A stretch of 64,000 nucleotides of DNA from Lindgomyces ingoldianus. Taxonomy: Eukaryota; Ascomycota; Dothideomycetes; Pleosporales; Lindgomycetaceae. The DNA is taken from contig NW_022985163.1 of the NCBI RefSeq assembly GCF_010093535.1, positions 730,711 to 794,710 on the forward strand, given 5' to 3'. The notes beneath the pieces are model-generated. The model was not told the DNA's origin. It did no database searches and worked only from the letters and a program-made list of their open reading frames with translations. Both the position numbers and the translations under genes were made by a program. Position 1 is the stretch's first letter. Each line of letters opens with the position of its first letter. Of the stretch, positions 44,715 through 57,900 are shown one piece after another.

Positions 44715-46056
44715 TTACATGTGCTCAATAGGGTCTTCAGGAAGGAGCTCCTGAGGTCTGCGCTCGACGCACCTCTTGAGAGGCGGCCGAACTAAGTCAT
44801 TGAAGAGGAACGTACCGTACACAAGCAGAGCAAACCCGAGGACTTGCAACCACTTAAACGTCTCCCAGCCAAGACCAAGAGAGACAATCCAGATGAAGAG
44901 CGTTCGGCACGTGTCAATGGTGGATCGAGAGGTCGCACTAACGGTCCGAGTGACAGAGAGGCCGAAGAAGTTGAAGCCACTGGTGTCGATTAACATGCTA
45001 TACTAGTCTTGGAGGAGCTTGAAGTTGACTTACCCAATGCTGATCATAATTAGAAGACTACTGACGGCAATCGAACGATTGTGGAACACCTCCCAGAGGC
45101 CTTCCTTCGCATCGAAATATCCTGTTCCGATCGCGAAGTGGAGGGTGACCATGGCAATGACGGTGACCAAGAAGCCAAAGGTTCCTTCCCAGCCTACGAC
45201 CTTGATCGGCTCCATATCATACTTCTCCATGATGCGCTCCTCCAGCACGAACTGCGTAGCCGTGAAGATCTGCGCTCCGGCGATCAGGAGAACGCCGATG
45301 ATGGTCTGCACAGCCGCTGACGGTGCAACACTCGCATGTGGTTCTAGGCTTGACGGTCTCGCCTTGTGATCCTTCGCAATAGCCCCAGCCAAGCCCACAA
45401 TGGCAACTCCGAAAACCACCACGAAGAGAGAGAACCATTTGTACAGGCCTAGCCTCCTCCTCAAGAACCAAACGCTAAATAATCCAACGAAGAGTACTAG
45501 CGCCCCTCTCGTCATCTGGTAAATACTTGCTGCCACGAACAGAAGCCCCACATTCATGAGCGTTGTTCCAGCAATATCACAGCACGCAGGTAACGCAAGG
45601 AGGGTTATAGTCCATCCCGTCAATGGAATTCGGCTGTCATCGTATGCATGGGCAGGCTTCAGGGGGTTTGCGACTTCTCCAGTCTCGGATTCCTCTGACT
45701 CTGCGGGCGTACTAATGCCAGCATCTTCGCCATTGCTTGTGGGAAGCGCCTCATATCCGGCCTTTCGAGAGACATATCGTTGATAGAGGTTAAAGCCGCC
45801 GATAACGAGCCAGCAGCCCATTTCGCCGATAAACATTTGAAGCGTCTGGACAACGGGTTGTTCGAAGTGTTTGCGATACCCAGGGGCGGGGGAGTCACAG
45901 TCGCGAACGCACTGCATGTCCTAGAAAGCTACGTCAGCAAGAGTTCTACAGACAATTCAAAGACGGTCTTACTTGGAATTTGGTGAGCAACGTATTACAT
46001 ACTCCCGTCACCAACATCATGGCGACGAGGAACGGTACGACTGCTTTGACTGCCAT
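44715..46056 (-). CDS. SLC35F6-like drug/metabolite transporter
   Basis: Three exons, 46056-45973, 45920-45034 and 44997-44715, close in phase at 417 aa. About nine or ten hydrophobic helices are visible. They begin VVPFLVAMMLVTGVCNTLLTKFQ and include WTITLLALPACCDIAGTTLMNVGLLF, IYQMTRGALVLFVGLFSVWFL, FSLFVVVFGVAIVGLAG, VQTIIGVLLIAGAQIFTATQFVLEE and LQVLGFALLVYGTFLFND. The segments MTRGALVLFVGLFSV and SATSRSTIDTCRTLFIWIVSL are the duplicated EamA-type signatures of SLC35F6 and related nucleotide-sugar-like carriers. Human SLC35F6 is lysosomal/mitochondrial. Substrate is unknown. The fungal homologues commonly sit in the vacuole or Golgi membrane, which I infer rather than see. A 50-residue acidic loop follows the second helix. 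Confidence 0.85.
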
Positions 46057-46749
46057 GATAGAGGATGAAGAACGAATGGTCTTATTCGGCTCCGATCGGG
46101 TAAGTCGGAATGCGATAAGAGGAACAAAGCAGGGTACCACTTCAAGACACCGAAATACTTGAGATGGGAGATTGAAGGAGGATGAGAGGCGAAGTGGTGA
46201 TATATGGACAACAGGCAGCTCCGGGGCTGCTGACGATGTTGTGTCAACCTTGGTGCTGCGCGCGTGGCTGGGGTTATCCAAGACCGGATAAGAGCATCAC
46301 GTGGCGATAAGGCTGCATCCCTAACGCACCAACGAAGTATAGGTCTGGGCTTTGCCTTCTGAATTTCCGCTCACGACTACGGATTAGATGGCCGGCTCAC
46401 TCCGCAACCTTTAATAGCTGTTTCAGTGGCTTTCTCTTCGCTCCACTCCGAAACGGGCTTGGGCTTTGTGCAGAAAGGAAGCCTGCATACGTACTGAGGA
46501 AGCCTAGGCCTACTTGGCATCAACATGACTAGTACACATGATCTAGGTCATTATCCCTTCACCACGTGTCATCGCAAATGACACTTGTTTACATCCGATC
46601 AAACAAGGCAATAAATTGTAGTCATGAGAGTATGGCGATAATCCCTTGCTTCCACAATGAATCAGTGTCAACTTTTATTTGTGTTGCTACTTTCTTAGCA
46701 AGAGACGCCCGTTCGTTCCTTTCGCTATTCATCTCGATCCCAAAGCGCC
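46057..46749. other. Spacer upstream of the SLC35-like gene
   Basis: Promoter of the SLC35-like gene and 3' flank of the MFS gene. A plus frame at 46566-46967 overlaps the MFS gene in antisense and is a shadow. Nothing else is seen. Confidence 0.45.
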
Positions 46750-48435
46750 CTACAAGAACCACCGGAAATCTGGGTTCTTCGGTCCATCCCTTAACTTCTC
46801 CGTACTCACATCCCTCGCAGTTAGATTCGCCCCTTGCTTCCTGTTCCTTCTCGCATTATCAAACACCATATAGGTGCCCAATAGTAACGCAAACAAACAC
46901 CCTGTCGCCCCAAACGCCGCTGTCGTCGCCAACGCCGGAATATACTTTGGTGCATCCTGCGGCCTGAAAATATTACTGCTGACTACGCCCATGAGGTTGG
47001 CAAGAGGTACGCCAATAGAGGTTAGGGTGACACGTCGTCCTTCGTGCGCGACGTTGTTATTGTACCAAGTGGAGAGAAGCACCGATGGTGCAGAAGTACC
47101 CCAGGTCATCATGAAGCAGGCGTAGTATGCTACGTGGATGGAGTGCTCGACATCAATGGTAGCGTAGATTAAGAAGCCAATGAATGTCAGGATGAATCCC
47201 AAGGCAATGAATGGAAATCGTAGTCTTGTGTAGTCGCTTGTGAAAGCCAGGATCAAGAGTACGCAAGCACCAACGATATTCGGGGCAACTGTGTACAGAT
47301 TAGTCTTGATAGGGTTATACCCAAGACGTTGGACAATCTGCGGGAGAAAGAGTGAGACAGATTGAAGGGGGACACCGAGGCACACTTCGATTGCAAGGAA
47401 ACCGTAAGCAACGGGCATCTTGAAAATCTTAAGTGCGTCTTTCAAATTGAATTTCTCCCCCACGGTCGAGGAACTATCAATCTGGATACGCCTGTAGGCG
47501 AGCTGCTTTTCGTCTTCGCTCAGGAATTTAGCCTCGTACGCTGATTTGGGCAGATACAGATAGGCGATGAAAGAGACTATGATGTGTCAGTATGAGGGGT
47601 GTCAAATGATTGGGTGGAACTGCTTACAGAGGATGGTGGCAGAACCTTCGATGATGAAGAGATATCGCCATGGCTTGAGATTCGATTTGATATGGAAGAC
47701 GCCAAAGGCCAGCAATCCAGAGAAGGCGTTGGCAATATTCGAAGCGGCGTAAAAGAGAGCAAGACGTCTGGCAAGTTCGCCCCTTCGGTAGAAGGTAGTC
47801 AGGTAGTAGATGACAAGTGGAAAGAAGGCAGATTCCGCCATTCCTATTTAGAATCAGTATCAATAGTCTTCGGAAGGTGCGCATAGACAGGTGAGCATGC
47901 ATCCCAGAGTCCCAAGCTTCATTGGAATTTGCCTCAAGGTTGGATCTCCAACCAGCCTCTGGGGAACAAACTTACCAAGGAACCACCTTAACGTCATCAT
48001 CCCTGCAAAGTTCTTCACGCACGCACTCAATAGCGTAGCACTCCCAAATGAAAACATCATAATAGGTAACACCCTGTGCGGTCCATACTTCTTTCCCAAC
48101 ATGCCCACCGGCGGTGCAAAGATGACATATGGCACGTAAAATATCGACAGGATCAGGTTGTACTGGTTACTCTTGAAATGTAGGTCTTTGTCCATCCCAT
48201 TGGTTTTTGCATTTCCCAAGTTTCCCTTATCGAGTGCATTGCACAGATACATCAGGGCAAGCATAGGTAGGATGCGAAAGTCGAACTTCAGAACTAGTGC
48301 TCTTTCGTGCTCATAGGTAGGGAGGTGCTCGACATGGCCCTCGAGTACAGCGGGTGGCACATCTTTGGAGGATGAGTTAGACGCTGAGACGTGGAGATCG
48401 TTCTTGGTGAACTCGGGGTCCGTGGTTACTGCCAT
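46750..48435 (-). CDS. MFS permease, Dal5/Tna1 (anion:cation symporter) family
   Basis: Three exons, 48435-47976, 47843-47628 and 47576-46750, close in phase at 500 aa. The N-terminus is soluble (about 60 residues), then FDFRILPMLALMYLCNALDKGNLGNAKTNGM. This opening motif is typical of the fungal allantoate/nicotinate/tartrate permeases. NQYNLILSIFYVPYVIFAPP, TLRWFLGMAESAFFPLVIYYLTTFYRRGELARR and the second six-helix half starting at FNLKDALKIFKMPVAYGFL follow. Twelve membrane helices are present. These plasma-membrane symporters import small carboxylates, allantoate, nicotinate or vitamins; the precise substrate cannot be read. It lies 5.6 kb from gar2, separated by rps3 and the SLC35-like gene, so a link to galacturonate is speculative. 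The known fungal galacturonate transporters are sugar porters, a different MFS branch. Confidence 0.9.
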
Positions 48436-51400
48436 CTTGTTGTCGCTTATGGCCAGCCTATCCTGGTTGCAGGGATAGTTAATTTTGGGGTTGAATGAGG
48501 GAGGTGAGAAGCTCGAGAGAAGAGGGGGAAAGACGTCCTAATCAAGGCATTTGTAGAGACATTGTAGAGTTACAGCAGAGGTGAGCTTTTCCTCGCCCTA
48601 GTCCGTGCGAATAAGCATGGGTGGATTGTGGAGGTTGCATGGCAGTTGCAGGCCTAAAGCCAGCCCCCGGGATCATCATCCAAAGGAAGACCGTTGTACT
48701 CTTTCTGGAGTGATCCCCCGACCGCCTTTGTGTAACCTTGTTCGCCGCTCATGATAGTTCATATCGCCCAATACTCCGCGTGACAGTTATATTAGTCGCG
48801 CTAGAAGATATCCAGGGTTTTTCCCGGTTCTGGATGGGAAAGTCGAACTGGTTGGAGGGAGATGTAAGATGTTGATCGCGGTATCTGGGCAGTCGTCAGG
48901 TGGGTGTAAAGGTGGAGGCGGGAAATGTGCCCGCTGGGGTCGTTGATAAGGCCCATTCCGAAATCGGATGCCTTCATTAGGTATCCCTCAACTCCATTGG
49001 AACTTAACTACCAACCCCAACGCTATCCGCTTTCGAAATGCCATCTTCTGCGGTCTCAGCCGTTGAGAGACTCTAACGGTTTTGGTCAGGCCTTGGAGGA
49101 GAAATAAGAGCCTGAAGGTTTCCCCGCAACCTGAATACGAACTGAACATCTTCAACTTCCTAAACATGCATTCCCGGAGTTAGAGTCAGCCGTATCCGAG
49201 CTCGGTGCAACTACTCAGCTTTCATTTCCTCGCGCGAGTCTTCCAGAGAAGACGCCTTTCTCCGCGCGCCATGATATCAAGTGCACAAGACCAAGACCTC
49301 TCCATAGACGCGGCTTTTTTGGATGTAACCTCAGTTCGCACCTCTTATCTCTTCCCTCAACCTCAATTTTTCGTCAAAACTTTTGCGAGATCATTGTTTC
49401 CTCTAAGCATTTCTTCAGTATCGTGAAAATGCATGTAAGTTAAAGAAATTATTTTTTTAATTTCACCCTGAATGAACCTGCAGTAGCAAGCTCCTCTGCT
49501 AACCTTTGCTATCCTTTGCAGACGCCCACTATTCGAGGAAGGAATATTTACGTGGAGGGAGGGAAAAATTGAACATAGGCGTTCAGCCTCCTAAACTCCT
49601 TCGCTATCCTGTGCTATCCAGTGCTATCGTCCACGATACGCATATTCTATACTCTCTGTGAACAAAAACTTTTTACGGCAGAAGAAGATTGTTGAAGGTG
49701 CAAGTGGCGAAAGAAGGCAATTGACTCAAAAATGCAACACCTTTAAAACCCCTCTCTAGTCTAGGAACGTCACTTTGAAAAGAAAATCGTGGCGGAAGGA
49801 CTGGTCAAAAATCCTCAAAAGTTACAGGAGGTAGGTAAGCATTAACATGGAGATCTAATTAAATTCAAAAGAGGGAAACGGTTATCAAATTTTCTATTGC
49901 AACTTCAAATCTTACAGAAGGCTAGCAGCCGACTTCAGGATTGCTACATCCTTACCTGGCAGTCGCTCAAAGCTCTCTAGATTCAGCACAAAAAGACATT
50001 CTACTAACGCAAATTCATATAACTTGCGAACCCTCTCTTGTGATCTCTACTAGGAACACAATCCTCCATACACTACTAAAAGGTCCCAGCCAAGTACCCC
50101 ATAAGCCTACTAACTCTTACATATTCTTCGTTTCAAGAGCCAAGTCAGGGTCCGTTCTTCATACTACACCCACCTAGATTTAGAAAAGTGCACATCGACA
50201 ACCCTAGCTCCGGTTCCCATTCCCATCTTACTGCAATTTCCACTCACGAGACCATCTATCAGAATTAGTGGTAATAGCCCGCTTCCACTCAGCGCATTCA
50301 CAAATACCATATCTACAAAAGCATTTATTCTACTTCAATTCCAGATTCCGGGTTGCATTCCCCATATCCACAAACCTAAAACCGTTAGCCCCGCGCCTCG
50401 CGCACTCCCTAATCTAGCCACTATGATAGATAATCCAGTAGTCTATAATTACTTTTTTGCCCAGATAAATATCACTCCATCTCGTCCCCTCCCCCAACAA
50501 GCCTACCGAGCCTTCCAAAGCCCTAGTCAGCGTGACAAGACTAACCTCATTCTCGATCCTAACAGATAACGGCCCTGTGATCCGGGGAATTCCCTTCGTC
50601 CTAGTCTTCAGCCATCCTCTAGGCGAGCACACGCAGATAGATTAGCAGAGCACTCTCGAATCCGTGGACTGTGGCAGGTTAGCTAGCCCTAAACGTTCGT
50701 CACCCTCCCTGAACTATGTCAACGGCTTATTGAGGGCAGGCACATTGTAATATTCTCCTGGTCGGGTCGTTTTCGCACATGTGACTAGATACTCCACACC
50801 GCCACTAGAAGGAAAGGTAAGGTGAGACTGCAAGGATGCATGCAGGGCTTTCTCTAGCATGGGGGTGTTATTCATAGATAACTATTACATACAGAACAGA
50901 GATATGTTCGACATGCTGAGCGCGATAGCTTGCTGCATCGTGCGCGTTAGTTCCGAGAGGGACTTCCCTATTTTAATTCGGCGTCGGGTCTCTCCTCCCT
51001 AAAACAGCACACAGTATCGGTTATCAGTTATCCTGAGGCTGAAGTATGGGATGAGTGACAGATACCTAGATATACAATGGCACGACCCACGGGAGAGTGG
51101 GGTAAGTCCCGACCCTAAGTGAGGTATCGGATTGACGCAGCGCACTATGATCCGTAATATGATAGAGGTACCAATATGATGTGATATTGTATCCAGAACT
51201 ATTCATACACAGGCCTAGAACCAACCATGCTCATCCAACTCTATCCACTTTCCCGTCCAACTCCATACCTGCCCTAAGCGGACACTGAGTCGAGCCGACC
51301 GACCGTTGCCAAACGACAAAAGAAAGTATAGTGTTGCTTTTGCAAGCGGGGAGGGGGGGAGGAGGGGGTTGCAGAATCGAGCTCTGTCCCGCCATATATA

Positions 51401-51655
51401 TCGGCAATCTACCACCACACTCATGATAAAACAATCCCCGATCCATCCCCCATGACAAATAAAAGATATTTGTGAAACCCCGTATTCTCTCTCTGAGATC
51501 AAGAAACATGATCGTACATATAAACGCCGATTGGGGTATCCGAGGTCCCTTGCCACCGGACCTGAGGCTTTTCGCAAAACGCCTCTAAAAGGAAAACATC
51601 AATTGGGAAACATGACAAAGGAAATAAAGGGTGGTAATCATACACGTCAAACACC
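48436..51655. other. 3.2 kb gene-free gap
   Basis: No coding sequence is supported. There is a cluster of the octamer-like word TGCTATCC/CGCTATCC at about 49507-49625, A/T-rich and poly-T patches, and a run of small frames. At 50200-50450 the sequence is C/A-rich. I see no transposon protein motifs. The first few hundred bases are the MFS gene promoter. Confidence 0.4.
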
Positions 51656-53260
51656 TCAGTGGGACTCTGCTGCTTCCTTACCCTTGGATGAATGGGGGTG
51701 AAGCAAATTAGGTCTCCACTTCGCCACGTTTGTGACATTGAAGTGTAATGGCTCCTTAACTCCTTTCTCGCGCACCGGCATCTTCCTCTTGGATCGACCT
51801 GAGACATACATAGGCGTCACGGCAGTGCCCGAGCCGTTAATATTGGGCATGGACTGCTTGGGGCGGAGCTTGGGCTTCTTGTCGCGGTGCTCGTCATCGG
51901 TTTCTTCAGTCTCGAAGCTGCGGAGACTGCTCCGTTCGGAGGAGTAATTCGTCTGTACCCTTGACAGCATCGAGGCGGAATCTGCAAGGACATCCAGTTT
52001 AGAAAGCGCCCTATCCATAGTCGAGTGAGTCCGAGAGGAATAAGGCGGAGGATCCTGATAATCGTACATAATCTCAGAGTCCAGGCTCTTGTACTTGGCT
52101 ATGCCATCCAGCTCTTCGTCGTGCGACCAACATGATTCGTCGGCTCCAAGAACTGACGGCAGGAATCGGATCTCCTGCCACGTTACGTCTTCGTATTGGA
52201 GGGTGATGTAGAGGACGTCGCCTTGCATCTTGTCGTGCGCTATGCAGTGGTCCTCGAGAAAGGGATAATCCCATACGTCCCTTACAGTAAGGTCTTGAGG
52301 CAGCCAGGTAAGCGCCATTCGACCAAACGGCTCATCTGCTGGGCGATGGGCTGTCATTGGCATCCAACGTCGTCCACGGATGATGCCTTTGAAAGACGTC
52401 TCGATCGCATTTGCGAAGCATGAGCTGTCCTGACTGGGGAATTCGAGAGTCTGGTGCAAGTTTCGTGAAGCACATCGCCTGTAGGCGTTGCTGTCGGGAT
52501 CATACGCGAACTTGAGTGCCTTCCGTGGCACGAAGATGACGCGCACGTTCCATGACAATGGATACTTCTTGTCTGTCCGAATCGGTAACTGGCCGAATGT
52601 GTGATGTGGCTGCAAGAGTAGTGGCAACTGTGGGACTGGTGGAGCCTTGGGCGTTGAGGCTTGTGGTGTGACTTCTCTTGACGAGGCTCCAGTGCTGTGC
52701 TCGACCCGATCGATCCTATTCTCTAATTCCATTGTAACCTCGTCCACCAATGTCAGCTTCTCCTGTACCGACTTGATCTGATCGTTGAATTCTTGCGTCT
52801 TGTCGACCACTGCCTCCACCTTGTCGTCCATGTGCACCTTCAACCACTTCATATTCTCATACAATCCCGCCTCTATTCCCCTGTATATTTTGAAATGCTC
52901 TTCTCGGGACATCCTCTCCTTGAATAATTCCTGCTTCAGCTCCTGCTCTAGGTTCTCGAACCTCTTAATCTCCTGCCTCAATCTCTTCATTTCCTCTATC
53001 ACCGCGGCATGCTCCTCTATAGATACGGCTGCGACTGATTGATGCTCATGATGCCAGGCCTGGTGTCCGCAGCCACAGCGAGAGCGGACCACGGAGTCTG
53101 GGTAGAAGCTTCGGCACGAGCATCTCTGTCGAGAGCCGTTCCCGGCGCCGGCTTCAGGCAGTAGGAACCCGCATTCTCCCCGAGGTAGCTGAGGGTCGTT
53201 GTCTTGAGCAGGTTTCCCAGAGAGGTGAACTAAGGATTGTTGAACGTTGTTACCGAACAT
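51656..53260 (-). CDS. Uncharacterised protein with Cys/His cluster and coiled coil
   Basis: A single exon gives 534 aa. Residues about 26-80 hold a compact cysteine/histidine cluster: CGFL, then RCSCRSFYPD, then SRCGCGHQAWHHEHQ. This C-x-C...C-x-C-x2-H arrangement could bind zinc and resembles a cluster in other unnamed fungal proteins. About residues 80-190 form a strong coiled coil (EEHAAVIEEMKRLRQEIKRFENLEQELKQELFKE). A globular C-terminal region has WNVRVIFVPRKALKFAYDPDSNAYRRCASR and ITLQYEDVTWQEIRFLPSV, then a Ser-rich acidic stretch and a basic end. I do not recognise a named family. The start is the first in-frame ATG (MFGNNVQQ). The frame is open for a further 16 codons without another ATG and has a CCAG just upstream, so an additional 5' exon is possible. 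Confidence 0.72.
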   Translation of the reverse strand: MFGNNVQQSLVHLSGKPAQDNDPQLPRGECGFLLPEAGAGNGSRQRCSCRSFYPDSVVRSRCGCGHQAWHHEHQSVAAVSIEEHAAVIEEMKRLRQEIKRFENLEQELKQELFKERMSREEHFKIYRGIEAGLYENMKWLKVHMDDKVEAVVDKTQEFNDQIKSVQEKLTLVDEVTMELENRIDRVEHSTGASSREVTPQASTPKAPPVPQLPLLLQPHHTFGQLPIRTDKKYPLSWNVRVIFVPRKALKFAYDPDSNAYRRCASRNLHQTLEFPSQDSSCFANAIETSFKGIIRGRRWMPMTAHRPADEPFGRMALTWLPQDLTVRDVWDYPFLEDHCIAHDKMQGDVLYITLQYEDVTWQEIRFLPSVLGADESCWSHDEELDGIAKYKSLDSEIMYDYQDPPPYSSRTHSTMDRALSKLDVLADSASMLSRVQTNYSSERSSLRSFETEETDDEHRDKKPKLRPKQSMPNINGSGTAVTPMYVSGRSKRKMPVREKGVKEPLHFNVTNVAKWRPNLLHPHSSKGKEAAESH

Positions 53261-54900
53261 CAGGAAGAGACCTTGTTGCTCGGTCGCCGCGTGTCTCCTG
53301 GATATCAAACAGGCGGCTCATGAAGGCCGATAAGGGAGGGACGATGAATTAAAATCAGAAGAGAGGACTGTGGAAGGGGCTAATTGTGGGCTGCCCAGGA
53401 GTCTGTCAGCGGGGGGGGGTGGGCTCTCGTAATATAGGGAAAGAGGGAAGTGGAGCGGAAAGGGTGATGAGGCTGGCGCACCGGATGATAAGACAGGTCA
53501 GTGGTCACAACGACGGGGCGGGCGCAGGCGGGAGCATCCGACGGGAGAGCTGGGTGGGTACAAAAGGACTGTTGGGGCGCTGCCGTGGGTGGTCAGGAGG
53601 TTTTGGGCTGAAGGGATGCGGTTCAGGTTCAGCAGTATGGGAGGAGAGAATGGGAGTATGTGGAAGAAAGCGCGCTCAGCAACAGGGCGGATGGGATGTG
53701 CAGGTACTCGTTACTTTTTAGCAGCGGGCTAGCTCCCGTGCGAATTGGCCCTGTCATGTTTGCGCGGAGGCTGCAGATGTTGCAGTGGGCGCGGAGTGCT
53801 GGACGGGGTGGCCCCAGGTGGGACAGGAGGGTACCGTAGGGGAGAGGTGAGATAAGGACCCAAAGAGGCCTGCGCCAGCGCTGTCTTCTCGAACGTCGAC
53901 GCCGCCACCTCCCGCGCGCGTTAATCTGTCCAGGGTGCGCGTGGGATTGCGGGATTGCCTCAGCCCTCGCAGGATCCCAGGTTGGCCAAGTCTTTGCAGC
54001 GCCATTGCAGAGCCACTCGTGCTCTCCTCTGCGACGCACTGCCGCGATCACCACGCTGCAGCAGCGTCCGGGTGCAGCGACATCGCGGTAAGGAAATCAG
54101 TTAGCGATACATTTGCGCGAGTTCCCAACAGCGTCCTGCGACACGGAGGGCTGGCTGCGGGCTGCTGGTTGCCGGACGGCCACAAGAGGGTGCTCCAGTA
54201 GAACTTTGAACAAGACCCCACACTCGCGCCCCGAGGCTAACTCGACAGTGCTGTGTTATTCACGGCGTGCCGTCATGCCGTGCTATCCCATGCCATCCCA
54301 TTCATCTCGGGGCGGCTTCCCCAGACGAAACCGCATCTCGTCGGCTGCTGGGCGGCCCTGGGCGGCCCTGGTCGAGCCTCGAGTTCCCCAAATCTTTTTC
54401 ATCAGACCGCTGGACAGTCGTTCGATGGGCTTTATCGGCATCCGGACTGGCGGGCCTTCTGCTGGACTGGGGCTTTGGTGGTGGGAGGTTGGCATCCTTC
54501 TATCCTTATCGCGAAACTGATACCGACCCTGGCTGACCCCCACCGTTACCAAATCCCAGCCGGTCGCCCTGGTTGGCTGCCCATACGACGGTGAGCAGCC
54601 ACACCAGGCGACCATGCGAGCCATCACGGCCGCGTCTCAGCGCTTTTGTCAATCTGGCCCAAACCCAACGGAGCACAGTTCGCACTCAATGTCGCCAACG
54701 CGTGAGCGCAGGGAGCATCCATGGACGCCATCTCACACGCAAAACTCAAATGCGTGACAAGCTGAAGACTACCAATTCCCACACTCTTACCCTCTCTCAG
54801 AAGGGCGAGGCGGTGACTATGACTGACGTAGCATGAGGTGTTTTGGAGAGCACATGGCATCATCAACGTCCGCCGTGCCTATTCCTAGGATATAATGCTC
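53261..54900. promoter_or_regulatory. GC-rich upstream region of the coiled-coil gene
   Basis: This 1.6 kb is clearly more GC-rich than the gap to its right and contains repeated short words such as GGGCGGCCCT (two tandem copies near 54350-54370). Frames on both strands are long only because GC-rich DNA has few stops; none resembles a protein. It is probably a long promoter or leader, as for grr1. Confidence 0.4.
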
Positions 54901-57900
54901 GTTATATCATCTTTTCCGTGCCACCGAATCTTGTCCGAGTGCGTTCTTCTGCAAGATGTTATGGAAACGGAAAGGCGTGGAGTGCCAGCATTGCACTGGA
55001 TAGGTAACTGGCCGATTCGAAGCCTCACCCGCAAGCCTTTTATCTGCCCTCGAGCCTGGGCCCTGCGCTTGCTGCAGATGGCGGGGGCATGGAACATGAA
55101 ACTTACAAGCACTCATGACCTGCAGGAACCTGCTCACCGAGTCAGGCATTGCTCTGTATCAGGGACTCCATTGATTCACGTTGCTAAGGGCCTCAGAATC
55201 TCAGATGCTGCGGCAAGCCACGGCCATCGTGCTCCGTCTTTGAACCCTCAGCTGGCCCACAAGCCCTCAAATTGGCTGGACTGAGGAATGCAACGTGCCA
55301 GCACTGCAACATAGTCGACAGCCAAGCGAGGTGGTTTTATCCCACGTTTTGTAAGAAGCATTACTCTCCGATCCACGGCGGCGAGATGAAGCCACGGCTG
55401 GGCGCACACTATGGCCCGATTTGAGCCAGACACATGAATTTCTAGAGTGGATGAGGTCCACGCCTCAACAGAAGGTGACAACGAATTCTACTTGGCGTGG
55501 CATGCGAAACTCCAAACGGCGCTGTGACATAAATGTCCGTGAGTTGCGATGGGGTAAAGGCCGACAAATATTTTCTTTCTCCGACGGTTAAAAGGCATTC
55601 TGCTCGTACTTCTACTCCCTCCAACACATGTTCACGATGTTTTGTGGCAAGGGGCTAAAGAAAATCTTTCTTCATATCTAAATTCGACAATGCAAGCGAA
55701 GAGCCAACCCCACGCCCAGGTTCCTCCTCCTCAAGGACAATCTCAATGAGTCAGTTCCTGGGCAACGAGCACCTCGACTGTCCTTTAGGCGGTATCAAAA
55801 CGGTTATTTGTCTCCTCATGTCTTGGAATTTCCTCAAACCCGTCCCATCTTATTCTCATCCTCTGAGCGGAACTGGATGCCAATTGAAACATGATGGAAG
55901 AGGTTAGCGCTCCGATCGACCGGGAGCTTCCGTGGGGAAACCCATGATCTCTTCCTGTTTTGGTTTACATGTTCTCATCTGCTTTCTTCTTCCGTGTTAC
56001 TTCACTTTGCTTTGCTCCGGTACGCTCTCCGAACCTCCAATCAAGCGTGTCAACTGTTCATTCTATTCATTTGTCTGTTAGGATGATGCATCTATCGATT
56101 TATCGGCTTTTTCCCACAGATCCGATGTCCTTCGCATGCTGCTCCGCACCCACGATACCTTCTCTAGTGATGGGCACATGGCCGATAATGCATTCTGTCA
56201 GGGGAAGCTGAATTCTACCTTGATGAGCCTGACTGCACCAATGGTATGGATGAATGCCGCTTGGAATCACCTTGCATACAATGCAATACGAGCTACAATC
56301 TGTACGCTACAACAAGCCACATGTGGCAGGCGCATACTATTTGCTACAGCCTGCACCTAACGTGGAACATGAGAAGGCAATTTAAGATAGATATCTGCAT
56401 CCTGTTGGCAATCTGCTAGATTCTACCAAGAGGATTACCAAATGGGGTTTAACCTAGTTAAGTCCCACGTTGTATGATAACACGCTGCATAGCCGGAACT
56501 TCCACATCCACGCCGAGTTCGAACATATTTGCATTGAACAATTCCAAGGAAGTTATCCAACGTACTTTCTAGCCCCGCCGAATTCAACGTGTTCATTCGC
56601 CAGGGCTCTGACAGTGGGCTGCCCAAATTCTCTGTAGGTGATAGGGCTACCAGCCTTGTGCTGCTGGCTATCTAGCTGCGGTTGCTGCGGTTGCTGCTTC
56701 TATGGAAGGCCTGCATACCGAAGGGCGTGACGGAAAGACGATAAGACCTACAAACCTATTTATTTACAGTGGTAGTAAATGAGATGTTTTAAGTGCACCC
56801 CGGACTAAATGCCAGTCTTGGACACCAGATGTCCACACTACATTGCAAAATACAACAAAGAAAGGGCAATAGAAGATACGAAAGCATTCTCCCGTGTTTT
56901 ATCAGTGAACCATTGTGCCTTTGGGTAAATCTCGTCTAAAGCCTCACCATGAAAGATAGAGATGATCTGCTTCGATAAAATGAGGGCGCTTCGAATTACC
57001 ATCTTAGATATATATTTCACGCACATTATCACCTCCCTAGCGCAATGTAGACACTCCCCTCGGCTTGGAGGGTTGCTCGTTACTATGAGGTTCATTTAGT
57101 GCGCTAAAGTGAGTGTCGACCAGCCCTTGGGTTCCACACTTCTCCAATACATATCTGCATCTGTGTGTATTCCTGGGTCAAGAGGAGGCCGTGCCTTTAT
57201 AGGTCAGTTGGGATGTTTATCAACAGGATTCAACAAGTCCAATCTTCTCTATTCTATCGTATATGGCCCCCATCTTCCTTAAACTGAGCGGATTTCTTCC
57301 TTTACTGGTAAACTAGAGTTCGGCCCATTTCTCGACCCAAGCTCCATTACCTGCTCGGATATTCTCCTCCGGGCTGGCGCCATTTCCAACACTGGCAGGA
57401 CGAAAGCTGTCATTGGGTTTGCTGGTTCAACCATGATCAGAGAAGCAGCTACGACGTGCAGTTTGGGCAGTGATGGAGACCAAAGTCACACTACACAACA
57501 GATGCACGAATCGCTTCGTCTTTGTCTAATCGTGTAGTCGTGTCACGATTATTATGGTACCCGAGGGCTACGAAAGCACGGTAAGCGGCCGTTGTTAGGA
57601 GGCAACTTCTAGGATCGATTGCCAACTACTTCCATAAGCATGGTCTATGAAGCTGTTTGGCCATCTCATCAAACTTATAGCTAGGTTAGGATTGCAGACT
57701 TACTTCCAAGCATAACATGAATGATCACGCCAGGCGCGAGGGCTGTTTTTCATGACCACCTTTATGTCGAGTTCACTTATTCCTGACAGTGAGGAAAGAG
57801 GGGCTGCGACAGCTGACTCAACAATGGATATGGCCGTCTCGAGTACCGTATGTTAGCTTCTCGAGAGTATCCCGTTGTGAGAGCTCTCTTTCTGAACCAG

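Noticed and set aside
46750..48435. MFS gene as a galacturonate transporter
   Set aside because: The sequence belongs to the Dal5/Tna1 branch; known galacturonate carriers are sugar porters. A single CCNCCAA-type hit at 48852 is at chance level.
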